Shown piece after piece: positions 31,039 to 61,633 of a DNA stretch of 64,000 nt. Source of the stretch: Hormiphora californensis. Taxonomy: Eukaryota; Ctenophora; Tentaculata; Cydippida; Pleurobrachiidae. Positions within the stretch are counted from its first letter, which is position 1; every line of letters starts with the position of its first letter. Location: positions 7,409,298-7,473,297 of the forward strand of contig CM035353.1 in NCBI GenBank assembly GCA_020137815.1, written 5' to 3'. The notes under the pieces are model-generated. The model was given only the letters and a program-made list of their open reading frames with translations. It ran no database searches and had not been told where the DNA came from. Position numbers and translations under genes: made by a program.

Positions 31039-32097
31039 ATGACGGAGAAACTTAATACCTCTGATGCAGATGTCGATCCACTGGAATGCTGGGATTTGTC
31101 GATGATGGAAAAACTTCGTTGTGCAGTAGAGAACGTTTTTTATATCAAGAACGGGCTCAAACAACCAAGTGAACAACAGGTTGATGGAGTATTGTCCAAG
31201 TTATTGGATTCTAGTTTGTATGATGATCCTGAGCAGTATATGGAGGACGCACTGCCGAAAGACTCCGAAATGAGAAAGTATAATGTTGATCGTTTCATGG
31301 CTTTCACCGAGAACCTCTCTCGTCATATTTTTCGGATAGTGAGAGAAATAGGACCAGTTATGAAGGAGAAACGTCTGTATGCAACTGCCCGAATGAAAGA
31401 ACGCATGGAACTAGTGGAATGTAATCAGAAGCTGAAGGAGGTACAAGAAGAGCTTGGCACTTTTAAGGAAGAAATCGACAAACATCGGGTATCAAGGATT
31501 GAACTGCAAGAGAAGCTGATTGAAGCACAAAATACTTTGATTGAAGTACAAGGTCGGAAACTTAGTTCAGTGTCAGAGTCTGTTCAGAAGCATTTGCAGG
31601 GCTACTCCAAGGTGCTTGTACAGAATTGCTCTGCAGCTATTGCACCATCCCGCCTCCAAGCAGCATTGAAGAAAGCGACTGTACCCCATCCAAGTACAAC
31701 CGCGGAAGAAGCAACTCTTGATCGCAAGTTGAATTTGGTTATATTTGGGCTGCCAGAAACTACGGCAAGGGCTACTGAGCATGAAGTTCAGGATATCTTT
31801 GGAGAGCTCAATGAAAAACCAGTCATATCTTCTACAAAGCGTATTGGCGAAAAGACTGATAACCGACCGAGACCAGTAATTGTTACACTTGAAAGGAGGG
31901 AAACTTTGTTACAACTTCTAAGAAAAGCAAAACAGCTCCGAGATTCAGAGAAATTCTCCTCGGTGTTTCTCTCCCCCGACCTAACACCGGAGGAGCAGCG
32001 AGAGCGGAAAACTCTCGTTGATACAGTGAAAGGACTGAGGCGAGACAATCCGAATGGACGATACTGGGTTAGCAGGGGGGTAATTAAATGTGGCTGA
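31039..32097 (+). CDS. Intact retroelement ORF1-like protein (copy 1)
   Basis: Single-exon open frame of 352 residues. The N-terminal third is helical and acidic, residues about 110-180 form a coiled coil, and residues about 230-345 look like the RRM-type RNA-binding module of non-LTR ORF1 proteins (LVIFGLPET, then RIGEK, RPRPVIVTL, FLSPDLTPEEQRER). It shares with the frame at 36761-37729 an unusual block of the form GYxxVLxxxCxAxxAPxxLQAAxxKA. No reverse transcriptase or endonuclease follows. The 3' flank ends in (AAT)n at about 32218-32235, typical of a LINE tail. It lies between the Caprin and GNMT 5' ends. Confidence 0.75.
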   Translation: MTEKLNTSDADVDPLECWDLSMMEKLRCAVENVFYIKNGLKQPSEQQVDGVLSKLLDSSLYDDPEQYMEDALPKDSEMRKYNVDRFMAFTENLSRHIFRIVREIGPVMKEKRLYATARMKERMELVECNQKLKEVQEELGTFKEEIDKHRVSRIELQEKLIEAQNTLIEVQGRKLSSVSESVQKHLQGYSKVLVQNCSAAIAPSRLQAALKKATVPHPSTTAEEATLDRKLNLVIFGLPETTARATEHEVQDIFGELNEKPVISSTKRIGEKTDNRPRPVIVTLERRETLLQLLRKAKQLRDSEKFSSVFLSPDLTPEEQRERKTLVDTVKGLRRDNPNGRYWVSRGVIKCG

Positions 32098-32240
32098 CCT
32101 GCTACATGTAATTTGTACTCTAAAGAGACTTCAAAAGGAACCTTATGACTATCAATTTAGCCCACAAAAAGGGGCAGTATATGTTGTATTTTATCCAATG
32201 TATACATTTTAGATTTAATAATAATAATAATAATCTGGGA
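32098..32240 (+). mobile_element. Retroelement 3' tail ending in (AAT)n
   Basis: The sequence AATGTATACATTTTAGATT followed by (TAA)n at about 32197-32235 recurs at 60071-60113 in an unrelated location, so it is the 3' end of a mobile family and not unique flank. Confidence 0.7.
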
Positions 32241-32910
32241 TTTCCTCCAGTTCCACTGGCTGGTTAACACTAATTGTGATTTGCGTTTTCCGATATTTAA
32301 AAACAGTGTGTTATGTATCTGGTCTCTAGAGATGGTCTCCCATGGATGGTCTCCCATCAGCAAAAAAGTTCAGAGGTAGTGTCCAAACAAAGACTGAGGC
32401 AATTGGGAGGGCTGAGGGGTCAATTATATAGTTATCGCCTCTTGTCTCGCCGTTTGACTAAATAACTTTATTATTGTGGAACTTCACTGGCCATATAATC
32501 TGTTATTTTCGATCTATAATTTTTAGTTTTGTTGAATTAATTCTGCGACTAGTGTATTGTTTATAATGAACTCTCAATATCTCATTTGAGATCATCTATA
32601 CATAATTCTGCAACATAATTAGCCATTCACTGATGTGTGTGTCTCTGAATTGATGCCCAAATTGTATCACAGGTAGGATACTGTGTCCAGTCATATTTGC
32701 GTCATCTCTGAGACCTGAACATGAGACTATATAAACATTAGTATTGTCGTGGACTAACGATAGTTTCGAGATCGGAAAGTTTAGAGCAGAATTCTTGTCT
32801 TTTAATCGTATACTGTGCCCATTCCCTTCTTCCCCATATATGAACAAGAACTGTTCCTTGCTAGCTGTATCTCAACTAATGTCCTTGGCAGTATTTTAGT
32901 ATTTAGCAAA

Positions 32911-39263
<6,353 letters not shown>

Positions 39264-40060
39264 GATTGTTGTCATATAGAGAGCTCGATGGGTTGGGTTA
39301 AAGACTGTTATGATTCATGAACATTGAACAAATACTATTGAAGATGATACAATCGTTTTTTACTATGCGATATATACAATTAAATATATGCCAATGAAAG
39401 TGTTCGATTGGTGCATGTATATTTTTTGGTATTTTTTACTGTTTCTGGCTGCTATTGGACAGTGAGAGATATTTTATGTATATAGTCAAGTTTTATGTCA
39501 TTGTTTAGTCAAGTTTTATGTCATCAATGCCATTATATATATATTTTTACCCCCGTTATATAGATGTTTTTTCAACTTTGTACGGTGGATTGAGGGTCAA
39601 GTGCCGTCTGGAGAGCACTGCGCTGGAAAGGGAGCAGTCGCACTGCTAAGGTGGAATATAATATACATAGCATTGACCTTTCTGGGAAACAGAGAGAAAT
39701 ATGATGACGTAATCTGGGTCTTTATCATGGATGATGTTGTACATGTGGTGTATGAGTTTTTGTAACTATCTAAAACAGGACGGTTCTTATTGTGTTAGTA
39801 GCAATTCTTGTCATGAATTACTTACGAAATAACCCCTCTAAAGACCTTCGCACGCTGACAAGGGGGGGGGGGTAACTTTGTTACCAATGTGGTGAAGTAG
39901 TGAGCCATTGAACCTGAGATTATTCTTCTCAATCCTATCATTATTAGTGAATATAGGCATTTAAAGGCATCTCAAACACAATTGTTACTTGGACAACAAA
40001 TGAATCATAAAAAACATAATCAGTCCGATATCACACACTGTCCCTGGCTTGTAGAGTTCT
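39264..40060. other. GNMT 3' flank
   Basis: AT-rich, with tandem copies of TCAAGTTTTATGTCAT (39487-39520) and a G10 run near 39862. No coding exon was recognised. Confidence 0.4.
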
Positions 40061-40622
40061 CTATTCAGAGTTGCAGAGGAACTGCTTGGCCATGTTGATG
40101 ATCATGTTGATGATGTCCATCTGCCTCTCCTCAACCTGTGGGAGAGAGAGAGTACAGAGTATGTGATATGTAGCGAGTGTGTGATGATCGTGGGGTCGGT
40201 TGGCGCAACTTATTCTGTTGGTAAGCGACCCGGTTGGTTACCAATAGAAATAAGGCATTGTCAATTGGTCCTATACTCCACATCTAGGAGAGCTAGAGAT
40301 ATATTACTACATACCTCTACCTCAGAGTTACACAGGAATCCCTTCAACATGTTGATGATCATGTTGATGATGTCCATCTGCCTCTCCTCAACCTGTGGGG
40401 AGAATGTTAAATGTTAACAGTTTCGTCAAGTTATAGTGAAAGTTAATAGGACTAAACTCTAAATAAAAGTAGTATAGTGTTAATACATGTATCAGATGGT
40501 AACTGTTAACATGTTGTTAGATGGTTAACTGTTAACATGTATCAGATGGAGTTCTTCACCTCGACAGGGGTAGCGAGAGAGAGGGCCATACAGGCAGCGA
40601 AGATAACAGCAAAGTACTTCAT
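40061..40622 (-). CDS. Short secreted protein with a duplicated 24-residue module
   Basis: Minus exons 40560-40622, 40321-40392 and 40061-40135, all phase 0, give 69 residues. Exon 1 is a signal peptide (MKYFAVIFAACMALSLA) plus TPVE. Exons 2 and 3 encode near-identical modules, VEERQMDIINMIINM followed by LKGFLCNSE in one and AKQFLCNSE in the other, each with one Cys. The nucleotide sequence of exons 2 and 3 and their acceptors is also nearly identical, so the module arose by recent exon duplication. The helix pattern is amphipathic. I do not recognise the family; a peptide hormone, a host-defence peptide and a dimerising secreted factor are all possible. Confidence 0.75.
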
Positions 40623-40972
40623 CGTGAGAGAGTTGAGAAAGAGAGGTTGGAAGCTGTGGATTGAGTCGTTGAGTTGATTGATTAAATCTCCGATATCCCT
40701 ACATCGTTATATACCACGGACCACCGAGCCAGGTGGGTGCTTCTCATTTCGAACGTGTTGTTTTTTACACCATGGCAGGATTCACACCTTATTTCAAAAG
40801 ACAGTCATTGTCTTTCAATTAGGCATCAAGGAACGTATCGACTGGATTTTATTTGAATGTGCTAAAACAGATTTATCTATCTGAAACTCATTAAGGTTTA
40901 TGAGATTTGAGAATACGGCTGAGTTCAATTTTAGTCCCCCGAGCCACGGCTTGTGGTTTTTTTAACAAAATC

Positions 40973-41102
40973 GTGCTGACAGTAAGCGCCTTTTCCGGGT
41001 ATCATGACCAATCATCGGGGACACAGTGGCATATATACATAATATGGAGAGCCATGAATGAAACACGTCCAATCATGACTCACGATTGGACGTGTTTCAT
41101 TG
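40973..41102. repeat. Dispersed repeat copy 1 with a perfect hairpin
   Basis: GTGCTGACAGTAAGCGCC...TTCCGGGT...ACACAGTGGCATATA is shared with 46453-46545. The right part is a hairpin: TGAATGAAACACGTCCAATC pairs with GATTGGACGTGTTTCATTG around a 9-base loop (41055-41101). Confidence 0.7.
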
Positions 41103-41545
41103 CGGTTAGTGGGTCAACCTGGAGGGGTTGGGAGGGTGGTTAGTGGGTCAACCTGGTGGGGGTTGGGAGGGTGGATAGTGGGTCAACTTGGTGGGGTTGG
41201 GAGGGTGGTAAGTGGGTCAACCTGGTGGGGGTTGGAGGGTGGTTAGTGGGTCAACCTGGTGGGAGTTGGGAGGGTGGATAGTGGGTCAACCTGGTGGGGG
41301 TTGGGAGGGATGTTAGTGGGTCAACCTGGTGGGGGTTGGGAGGGTGGATAGTGGGTCAACCTGGTGGGGGTTGGGAGGGTGGTTAGTGGGTCAACCTGGT
41401 GGGGTTGGGAGGGTGGTTAGTGGGTCAACCTGGCGGGGGTTGGGAGGGTGGATAGTGGGTCAACCTGGTGGGGGTTGGGAGGGTGGATAGTGGGTCAACC
41501 TGGTGGGGTTGGGAGGGTTGTTAGTGGGTCAACCTGATGGGGTTG
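41100..41545. repeat. G-rich minisatellite, about 36 bp x 12
   Basis: Units read TTAGTGGGTCAACCTGGTGGG followed by GGTTGGGAGGGTGG, with TTAG/ATAG variants and single-base G-run differences. The repeated G3-4 blocks could form quadruplexes. Confidence 0.9.
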
Positions 41546-42006
41546 GCGTGATGTAAGTTTTCAAGTTAGACCGAGGGAGAGTCTGTAAAAGACAACAATA
41601 AATATTATGTAGTTCATTTATGAAATAACTAATAATGTGATATTACATACTTATTCTGTATAAATATCATCTAAGGTAATGATTCGTATTTGCAATATAC
41701 AATGTTTGTGATAAAACACTTCATACAGCTGCAGCATAAGGCCCCAGTTAGAGATTCGACTACTGGTGCCAGTTTCTTGATGCCAGAGATTCAATCTGCT
41801 GCTGACACTGCGTGCGGCGCCTACTTTCAATGCAATTTACATCGAAATTCCTGCTAGTCATCGAAGATGTCACGCGCAGCATGGTTCATCAGGAGTCTCC
41901 CAGCTAACTACTGGTGTCAGTTTCCTGCAGCCTGGTGTCAGTTTCCAATCTGCAAATGGAGCGTAAGCCATAAGTCACACTTAGTGTTTTGGATATACAT
42001 ACTCAC

Positions 42007-45000
42007 TTAGCGGGTACCGTCTATCATTTCTGCAGGCGTCTCTGCAGTCACTTGGCGGGTACTGTCTATCATTTCTGCAGGCATCTCTGCAGTCACTTGG
42101 CGGGTACTGTCTATCATTTCTGCAGGCGTCTCTGCAGTCACTCGGCGGGTACTCATTTCTATCATTTCTACAGGCGTCTCTGCAGTCACTTGGCGGGTAC
42201 TGTCTATCATTTCTGCAGGCGTCTCTGCAGTCACTCGGCGGGTACTGTCTATCATTTCTGCAGGCGTCTCTGCAGTCTCCAGTTCATTCGATCTTAAAGC
42301 CGTTCTGATGGCTCTCACTCTACGAGTAAAGGGTCGTGCTAGATGCATAAACATACTCACATAAAAGTTAGAATCGTACAGGAGAGGATTCAAAACTGAG
42401 TTAATTGGTAGAATGAGAATAGAGAAGAACGGGTACCAACTTATTGCATCAATAGCCTCCGACAGGTGGAGAAAGGAGACGATACTCAGGGGTACCCAGC
42501 AGAAGAAGTCCGTCAGAATTATAGCGGATATCTTGGCCTGAAGTGCACTGTTTGATGTTCCTCGACCCACGTTCCTATTCGATACTTGTGTTTTGTAGTT
42601 TATGTACCCGTAGCTGACGGCGATGAATACAAAACACAGGAAGTTGATCAGCAGGATAATGGTAGAAAACACCCACTGAGGATCATCACGTGTAACCAGG
42701 TACTTGAAAACACACACCCCATCATTTCCATAGAAGTGCACAGTCGAGTTTTTTATACCTGAAGAAAATAAAAACATGTCATCGAATGTAAATTACATTG
42801 TAATATATAGTTTGTACATAGACTGATGAGGTAGTTATTGCTTCAAGTAAATCTAGCGCTGTATTCTTACCTCCATAATCTGATGTAATCATTTCTTTCA
42901 CAATCGACCGGATTTCTTCCCAGGAGAACGAAGCCTTATCCCACGACATAGATCCACCTCCAAAGTATTCTTTGAATGTGTTGTAGTGGTTGATCTTACT
43001 GACGGGTCTGATGAACAGTGGTGACTGGTGATAGTATAACCCATTTACAAAGTAGTCCTCGGTTAAAGATAACACCGGAATGACTGCAATGAAGAAACTT
43101 GCCAGAATTGGAGAGATAAGCAGCAGCCCAAGCTTGGTGACGGACTTGTAGCTGGAACATTCTCTCTGTATTAGATTTCCGATGTTAGCTACTCTGGTCA
43201 TACTGAGCATAGTCATCGCAAAGAGAGACAGTTGGGATCCCGTGGTGCTCAGGACGCCAAGGAAGGAACACTCACTGGAACTTAACCATTGGTACTTGTT
43301 CTGGCAGTAGTTGCCACCAGCTTTGTAGATGAAATCGAAGTAGGAGATCAGTAAAAGGTAGATACCGAGCATCAAGTCGCCTAAGCAGATCATGAGGATA
43401 GCCGCTTTATTGAGGAACATTTCGTAGGACGTTTGGCGGGGTAACTCCCAGACCGATTTCACGAATGAAACAGAGTTGCAAGATGTTGACATCAGACCCA
43501 TGGTTATGCTTATTGATCTCAAAATAATATTACCAAATATGTTCTTATTTGTGGAGGGACACGTTTCCAGGCATTCGTCAGAAAAATCTTTGCAGTGGAC
43601 CACGCCATCGCACACTCGAGAGAGGACAATCAGCTCCAATGTTTCGTTGCTGCACTGGAATTGATTTTCACAGTTTTTCTCATCGGATCCATCTTCACAA
43701 TCGTCCTTCAGATCACAGACTTTGTCGTAGGGAACACAGTTTTTATTGTCACACGGGAATATCTTGTTATCATAAAAACCAGGATCCTTGGCAGTTTTTA
43801 CCAGTGTGGTTAGGCTTGGATCAATGGTGTCTGCGAGAGCTCGAACTCTCAAAGATTTCATGTTTTCACAAGTGTCTCCAGGAACCGGTTTTAGCGGGCA
43901 TTTAGTATTCGGGCAGATGTTATTACACGCTGCATAGACGTATTGAGCTCCAAATAAATGGGAACAGTCTGCTTTCGTCTCAGGAAGCGAAACTAGGATG
44001 GGTTGTTGAACGTCTAGCACAGTCTTGACTACTCCAGCCCTGTGTTCAACTGTGTGACACTGTCCCAATTGCTTTTCTAGTTCTGAAGCTCCTTTAGGAA
44101 AACAGTGCTGAGTGAATTGTATCCCAGAGTAACTAACGAAGGGGTTGACTAGTTCCCTAACATCGATACCAGATTGCCTCGCTGCCTCGCACAATTTAGT
44201 TTCAAAGGAGCACGTGTTAATTCGATCACAAAGTTTGTCCAAGTCAATGAAGTTTCTTTCCGCTGGACAGAGAAGAACATCCTGACATTTAGTTCCGTTT
44301 TCTCGGTATCTGGCGTAGTAGTCTTTTCCGCATTTCAACCACTGCGTTGCATCTTCATCTACTCCATCCAGACAGTCCGCTTCACCGTCCATAACCCACT
44401 GCAATGGAATCGGAAGGGAGATGTTCTTCTCCTCATGCGAAGAGTGAAATCTTCTGATACACGTTACTTTGGTGAGATCTTTACAAGTCTCATCCTTTCC
44501 ATTACTACAGTCACGGTGTCCGTCACACAGCTGCCCCTTATGGATTTTACAATCTGGTTCAGGTTCAACACAAGCGTTATTGTACCCGTCATCACAAAGT
44601 TGATAGTCTTCGCAATAACCCCAGAGGGAGATCGTGGTAGGGTAACCCTGGGAGAGGCACTGCATTACAACCCGTTCTGGATCACTGCAGTTGGTTTGGT
44701 CCCGTCCATCCCTACATCGAGCTATCGCTGGAAGGACACACCTCATACTTTGTTGGATTTTAATGGTAATGTACGAAGTTACAGAACATGTTGTATGATC
44801 TTTCTCTTTGAAATCAAAGCATCCTTTATTATTAATTTCATGATTGTCACAAAAGCGTTCAATGCACATCCGAGAAGGAGGATTCCACGTTTTGACTCCC
44901 CTATTTTTGCACCAAACCCCATACTGCACACCATTGCAAAATGATTCGTCGAAACAGTCGCTCTCCTCACATTTATTGTTACATGTCTTGTCTTCCTTAC

Positions 45001-45553
45001 TCATACTACAGCCAAACATATTTAGTTCGGTATTACTGCATTCTCCAGCTTTACACCCCTGAAACTGTTCATTGTCTGTTCCTGCTAAGGCTAGTTGATA
45101 TCCGAGTATCGCACAAATGTATGTTCCACAAAGAAGCGGTGTTCCACCTAGCTCCTTATAACCAGAGCACTCTCCAAATCCACAAACCTGGTAGAACCCT
45201 GGATCAAAGGGGCACAGTGAGGAGAACGCTGTATATTCACAGCGTTTTTCTTCGTAAAAAATTTTAAACGACTTGTTTGATCGGGGGCATCTGTATAGTA
45301 TTCTGCCATCCTTTATACACATATCGTGTAAATACCCATTGATTTCTGTCACCTGACAGGTGAGGTTGTAAGTTGGAATTGGTGAAGTAGTTGCTGGTGC
45401 ATTAATGTCACCAGGTCCGGTTGTAGGTGCTGGTGTAGTACTACTGCTTGTAGAGTTGTCTTTACCAGATGAAACTAAACTTGCTTGTGCAGTAGTGTAA
45501 CCAGATGAAACTGGTGGCACACTGTAGAGCAGTAGAAATATCAACACTAGCAT
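42007..45553 (-). CDS. LDLa-domain class A GPCR with a repeat-bearing tail
   Basis: Two minus exons, 42871-45553 and 42007-42758, joined in phase 1, give 1144 residues. A signal peptide (MLVLIFLLLYSVPPVSS) is followed by a Ser/Thr-rich linker, about 550 residues of Cys-rich ectodomain and two LDLa modules at about 600-632 and 634-662 (CDLKDDCEDGSDEKNC, then CDGVVHCKDFSDEC). Seven hydrophobic segments follow from about 672. Helix 6 has FFCWVPLS and helix 7 has LPINSVLNPLLY, the NPxxY motif of LGR/relaxin-type receptors; no leucine-rich repeats are present. The cytoplasmic tail ends in about six copies of a 15-residue repeat (TAETPAEMIDSTRRV). Ligand unknown. Confidence 0.88.
42010..42285. repeat. 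45-bp coding minisatellite in the GPCR tail
   Basis: About six tandem 45-bp units (plus strand CTATCATTTCTGCAGGCGTC and so on) encode the 15-residue tail repeat. One unit has a 3-bp change giving VEMIEMSTRR. The frame is kept throughout. Confidence 0.9.
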
Positions 45554-46965
45554 GATACTGATGGGAAATTATGTTTCAGTTTGCAGAAAACTAAATAAGC
45601 CTAATAAATCTATAAATATTGGAAACCAAGGCTTGTTTACCATGTTAAAAACCTTAACAGAAAATGAATTGAACGGCCCCTAACAGTGGTGCTTGTTACA
45701 GTGGCATTACGGTAATGGCGAATACCGTATATGGTGGAATGGTGGAACCAACCATGGTGGATTGTGAGGGACCATAGTAGCAGGAAATACTTATGGCCCA
45801 TTAGTCGTGGGAAGAGCTGGATAACGTTATTCACATTCTGGGTCAACTATCCCGAGGCATACCGTGTAGAAATAGTCGATAATTCTGAGAACTAAATTCT
45901 TATATTTGATATTGAAAGCATGAGAATTGTTATTAAGAAGTTCATCTCCAATCGTGACACCCCGTGCTCATCTGTCATGGGAGGTCTGGTGAACTATTTG
46001 TAACCGACTAGACTCAGGGTGAAAACTGAACAGTGATGAAATAGTAAAAAGAGGAGTATACCGTTGGTTACGAAGTCACCCCTTTTATTGCATACATGAG
46101 CAATAATAACAGAGGGGTAATTTCATTACCAAAGTATACCGTGAGGTATTGGACCTACTGGCACTGCGAGAACGTTTATGAAGATTCATTGACCAATAAA
46201 TGGTCCATGCTAGTTCAGTTTCATGCTTCCTTAGATAATCTGAATTGAAGTAAAAGTCAGTAAAAGTCAATTCATTCTCATTTTGATCTTTGTCTACTGA
46301 TGATTGGTGCCTCCTCGTGGGGTATCATGAAACAATTGTATAGACCTTAAAAATTTCCGCTGTTTTCAATTTGTTGAAATAAAAGTCATTAATTCCATGT
46401 TCATCACTATATATTAGTTCCAGTTCTTTGTACACGACTGCATCGCTACATAGTGCTGGCAGTAAGCGTCTTTTCCGGGTCCCATGTCCAATACACACGG
46501 TGACACAGTGGCATATAGAGTCGTGGTTGGACGTGCTCCATTGTTTATCTTAGCAGAGTTATTCAGTACAGGCAATATTTTACTGGTATGGAAAACGTGT
46601 TTCAACCAGTTTCAAATCAGGTTGTGTGACAATGCGACATAGGCTAGAGTTTCCGGGGACTTTACGTAACGCGCTAAAGACACAGACCTCAAAACGGGGT
46701 CTTTGGCGCGCAGAGTCTCACATGGAGGCGCGCGCATCTTAGTATCTGCACCAGGCTGGAGATTTCAATCTCGGGAGATTTCACTCTCGAGTTGTTGTTG
46801 ACTTACTCAACAAGTGAGCCGGGATTGCCGGAAATGAGGACCTTGGCAGAGGTAAAATGGAGCAAACAATTATTTTGGAATGGGAAATATATCTGACTGT
46901 ATTTACACATTGATCACAAAAAGATCACACTATACACACATAACCTGCAGTCTCTTGAACACAAC
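45554..46965. other. Interval between GPCR and ARMC3, with dispersed repeat copy 2
   Basis: No conserved exon. A second copy of the 40973-41102 repeat lies at 46453-46545 (GTGCTGGCAGTAAGCGTC...GACACAGTGGCATATA...TTGGACGTGCTCCATTG). The stretch 46640-46740 is unusually CG-rich with GCGCGC runs. Initiation of the GPCR transcript should lie just right of 45553. Confidence 0.45.
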
Positions 46966-59641
<12,676 letters not shown>

Positions 59642-60370
59642 TCTAAAGTCTTGAAATCGTTACAGGCTACAGAAAAAAAAGTAGTTCATTACACATAAAA
59701 AGAGGAACTAGAGCCATGAGGCACCATTAACAGTTAACACAATACGGGGATTTAAATCATAACTGACGGATAACTGTAGAATGGTTCTAAAATGAAACCC
59801 TAGCTTTTTCTAAGATGGTTCGGTCATTTTCAAATGAGCTAGAGCTAAAAATGACTGAACATAATAGCCTTAAAAGTGAAATCATGTGCTAACCATAAGC
59901 AAGATTATTGTGACCAGATATTTAGGTTCTTTTTAGTAGAATTCATGAGGTATTCATCCGACTCAGTGGCCCGAAGGAATCAAATTGACGCGATTTTGAT
60001 GGTTTGAAGAAGAAAAAAGGGTGATTTTCGCGTTTGTGTTCGTGTTGGGCCAGCGTATATGTTGAGTTAATGCAATGTATACATTTTTAGATTTAATAAT
60101 AATAATAATAATGGGCCAGCGTTAAAATCTGGGTGTTTTGGGAGTGCTGACAAACGGTTTTTTAGGGTTAGGGCTAAAGTAGGGTTGGGGTTAGGGTTGG
60201 GGTTTGGGTTGGGGTTAGGCCTTGACATTCCCTACCAGATAAACTTTGAATTAGCCAAAACGGTTGAGTGGTTTCGCGGTTAGAGCCATTTTAGTGAATC
60301 AACTTTTTTGGCAGCGTGCACCTGTAAACAGGCCTCCAAATACCCAGATCGTAACGGCGCCCTTCTATTC
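59642..60370. other. ARMC3 upstream interval with LINE-tail remnant and telomere-like repeats
   Basis: Holds the ARMC3 promoter side. At 60071-60113 a second copy of the (AAT)n retroelement tail appears with no ORF. At about 60164-60220 degenerate TTAGGG/TTGGGG repeats occur. Confidence 0.5.
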
Positions 60371-60574
60371 TAGTGGAAGCTCTTACGGTAATTCCCACGC
60401 CCCGTGGGAAAGTTTTTGACCGTGGGAAAGTTTTCAAAGCGTGGGAAAAGAGAGATACATACAATAACTAAGAAAAAACAATTTATTTTTTCTAGTTATT
60501 GTATGTATCTCTCTTTTCCCACGCTTTGAAAACTTTCCCACGGGGCGTGGGAATTACCGTAAGAGCTTCCACTA
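60371..60574. mobile_element. Palindromic element, 204 bp
   Basis: TAGTGGAAGCTCTTACGG mirrors the right end. The arms share CCCACGCTTTGAAAACTTTCCC. The left arm carries an extra internal copy of the CCGTGGGAAAGTTTT segment that the right arm lacks. Confidence 0.8.
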
Positions 60575-60703
60575 TTCGTGTTGCGAGTGCAACGCAAGAA
60601 ACGAGATGTACTTTACGCGGTGGCGCGGCGGCTAAATAGGTGTAACCCGCGAATAATTTTGATAACTACGCTGCAGATACTCACTTGTGCTCAGCCGCGC
60701 TTT

Positions 60704-61526
60704 ATAGTTAGGAACACTATTGGTGCGCGGTCGTGCCCACGGAAGGAGTGCTTGGATCATCTTGAAACCGGTTTTAAGTTAACTAATGCATATCCAAAAG
60801 TGTCTGTAGCTATTTGGGTGATGTTCTGACAATCCAATCACGAGTTATGACGAAAAAACAGTCAAAAAAGACGTTTTAAAGTGACAAAAAGGAGGACCTG
60901 AACACAGCCCTTATATGAAGGGTTGGGGCTATGAAACTTCTTGAGTGGACAGAGAATCGTCCAAATTTGCAGTGTCAACTTTGGAATAGTTTCTATCTTT
61001 TGTAGTTATCTAATTAGAGCCGTTCAAACATGTGAGACGACCTGCAAAACAGGGTAATTTGGTACTGTTTCCGTCCCATATTGCTTGCTCTCACCGCTTG
61101 TATGCTTTAATCTGCTCTCTAATTGGGCAAATCTCGTCAAGTGATCACTTCACAAGCAAAAATACACCGTATTAGAGGCCCCTGCAGCATCTTCTCACAT
61201 GTTTAATCAGCTCTAATTAGATAACTACCAAAGATAGAAACTATTCCAAAGTTGACACTGCAAATTTGGACGATTCTCTGTCCACTCAAGAAGTTTCATA
61301 GCCCCAACCCTTCATATAAGGGCTGTGTTCAGGTCCTCCTTTTTGTCACTTAAAAACGTCTTTTTTGACTGTTTTTTCGTCATAACTCGTGATTGGATTG
61401 TCAGAACATCACCCAAATAGCTACAGACACTTTTGGATATGCATTAGTTAACTTAAAACCGGTTTCAAGATGATCCAAGCACTCCTTCCGTGGGCACGAC
61501 CGCGCACCAATAGTGTTCCTAACTAT
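60704..61526. mobile_element. 0.82-kb palindromic element upstream of GDH
   Basis: ATAGTTAGGAACACTATTGG at the left is mirrored by its complement at the right. Arms of about 390 bp are almost identical around a spacer near 61095-61140. It ends about 108 bp before the GDH ATG and so may overlap its promoter or 5' UTR. Confidence 0.85.
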
Positions 61527-61633
61527 TAATTTTAACGCGTGTTCAGAATTTTGTAACACTGATTTTTTTTAGTTTTGGAAAAGCTCACGGACACTGGATG
61601 CCCTAGATATTTTGTAGTGATATCGTCCCCGCT

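Larger units (their letters stand above)
40623..42006. other. Gene-free interval with dispersed repeat, hairpin and minisatellite
   Basis: Contains the promoter side of the secreted peptide gene, a dispersed repeat copy (40973-41102) and a G-rich minisatellite (41100-41545). Near 41860-41960 CTGGTGTCAGTTTCC is repeated. No exon was recognised. Confidence 0.4.

Noticed and set aside
44174-44944. 256-codon plus-strand frame opposite the GPCR
   Set aside because: Antisense shadow of the Cys-rich ectodomain exon with no domain resemblance.
42007-45553. Treating the GPCR region as two genes
   Set aside because: The break at 42778 disappears when a phase-1 GT-AG intron (42759-42870) is removed, and the seven helices then complete in one protein.
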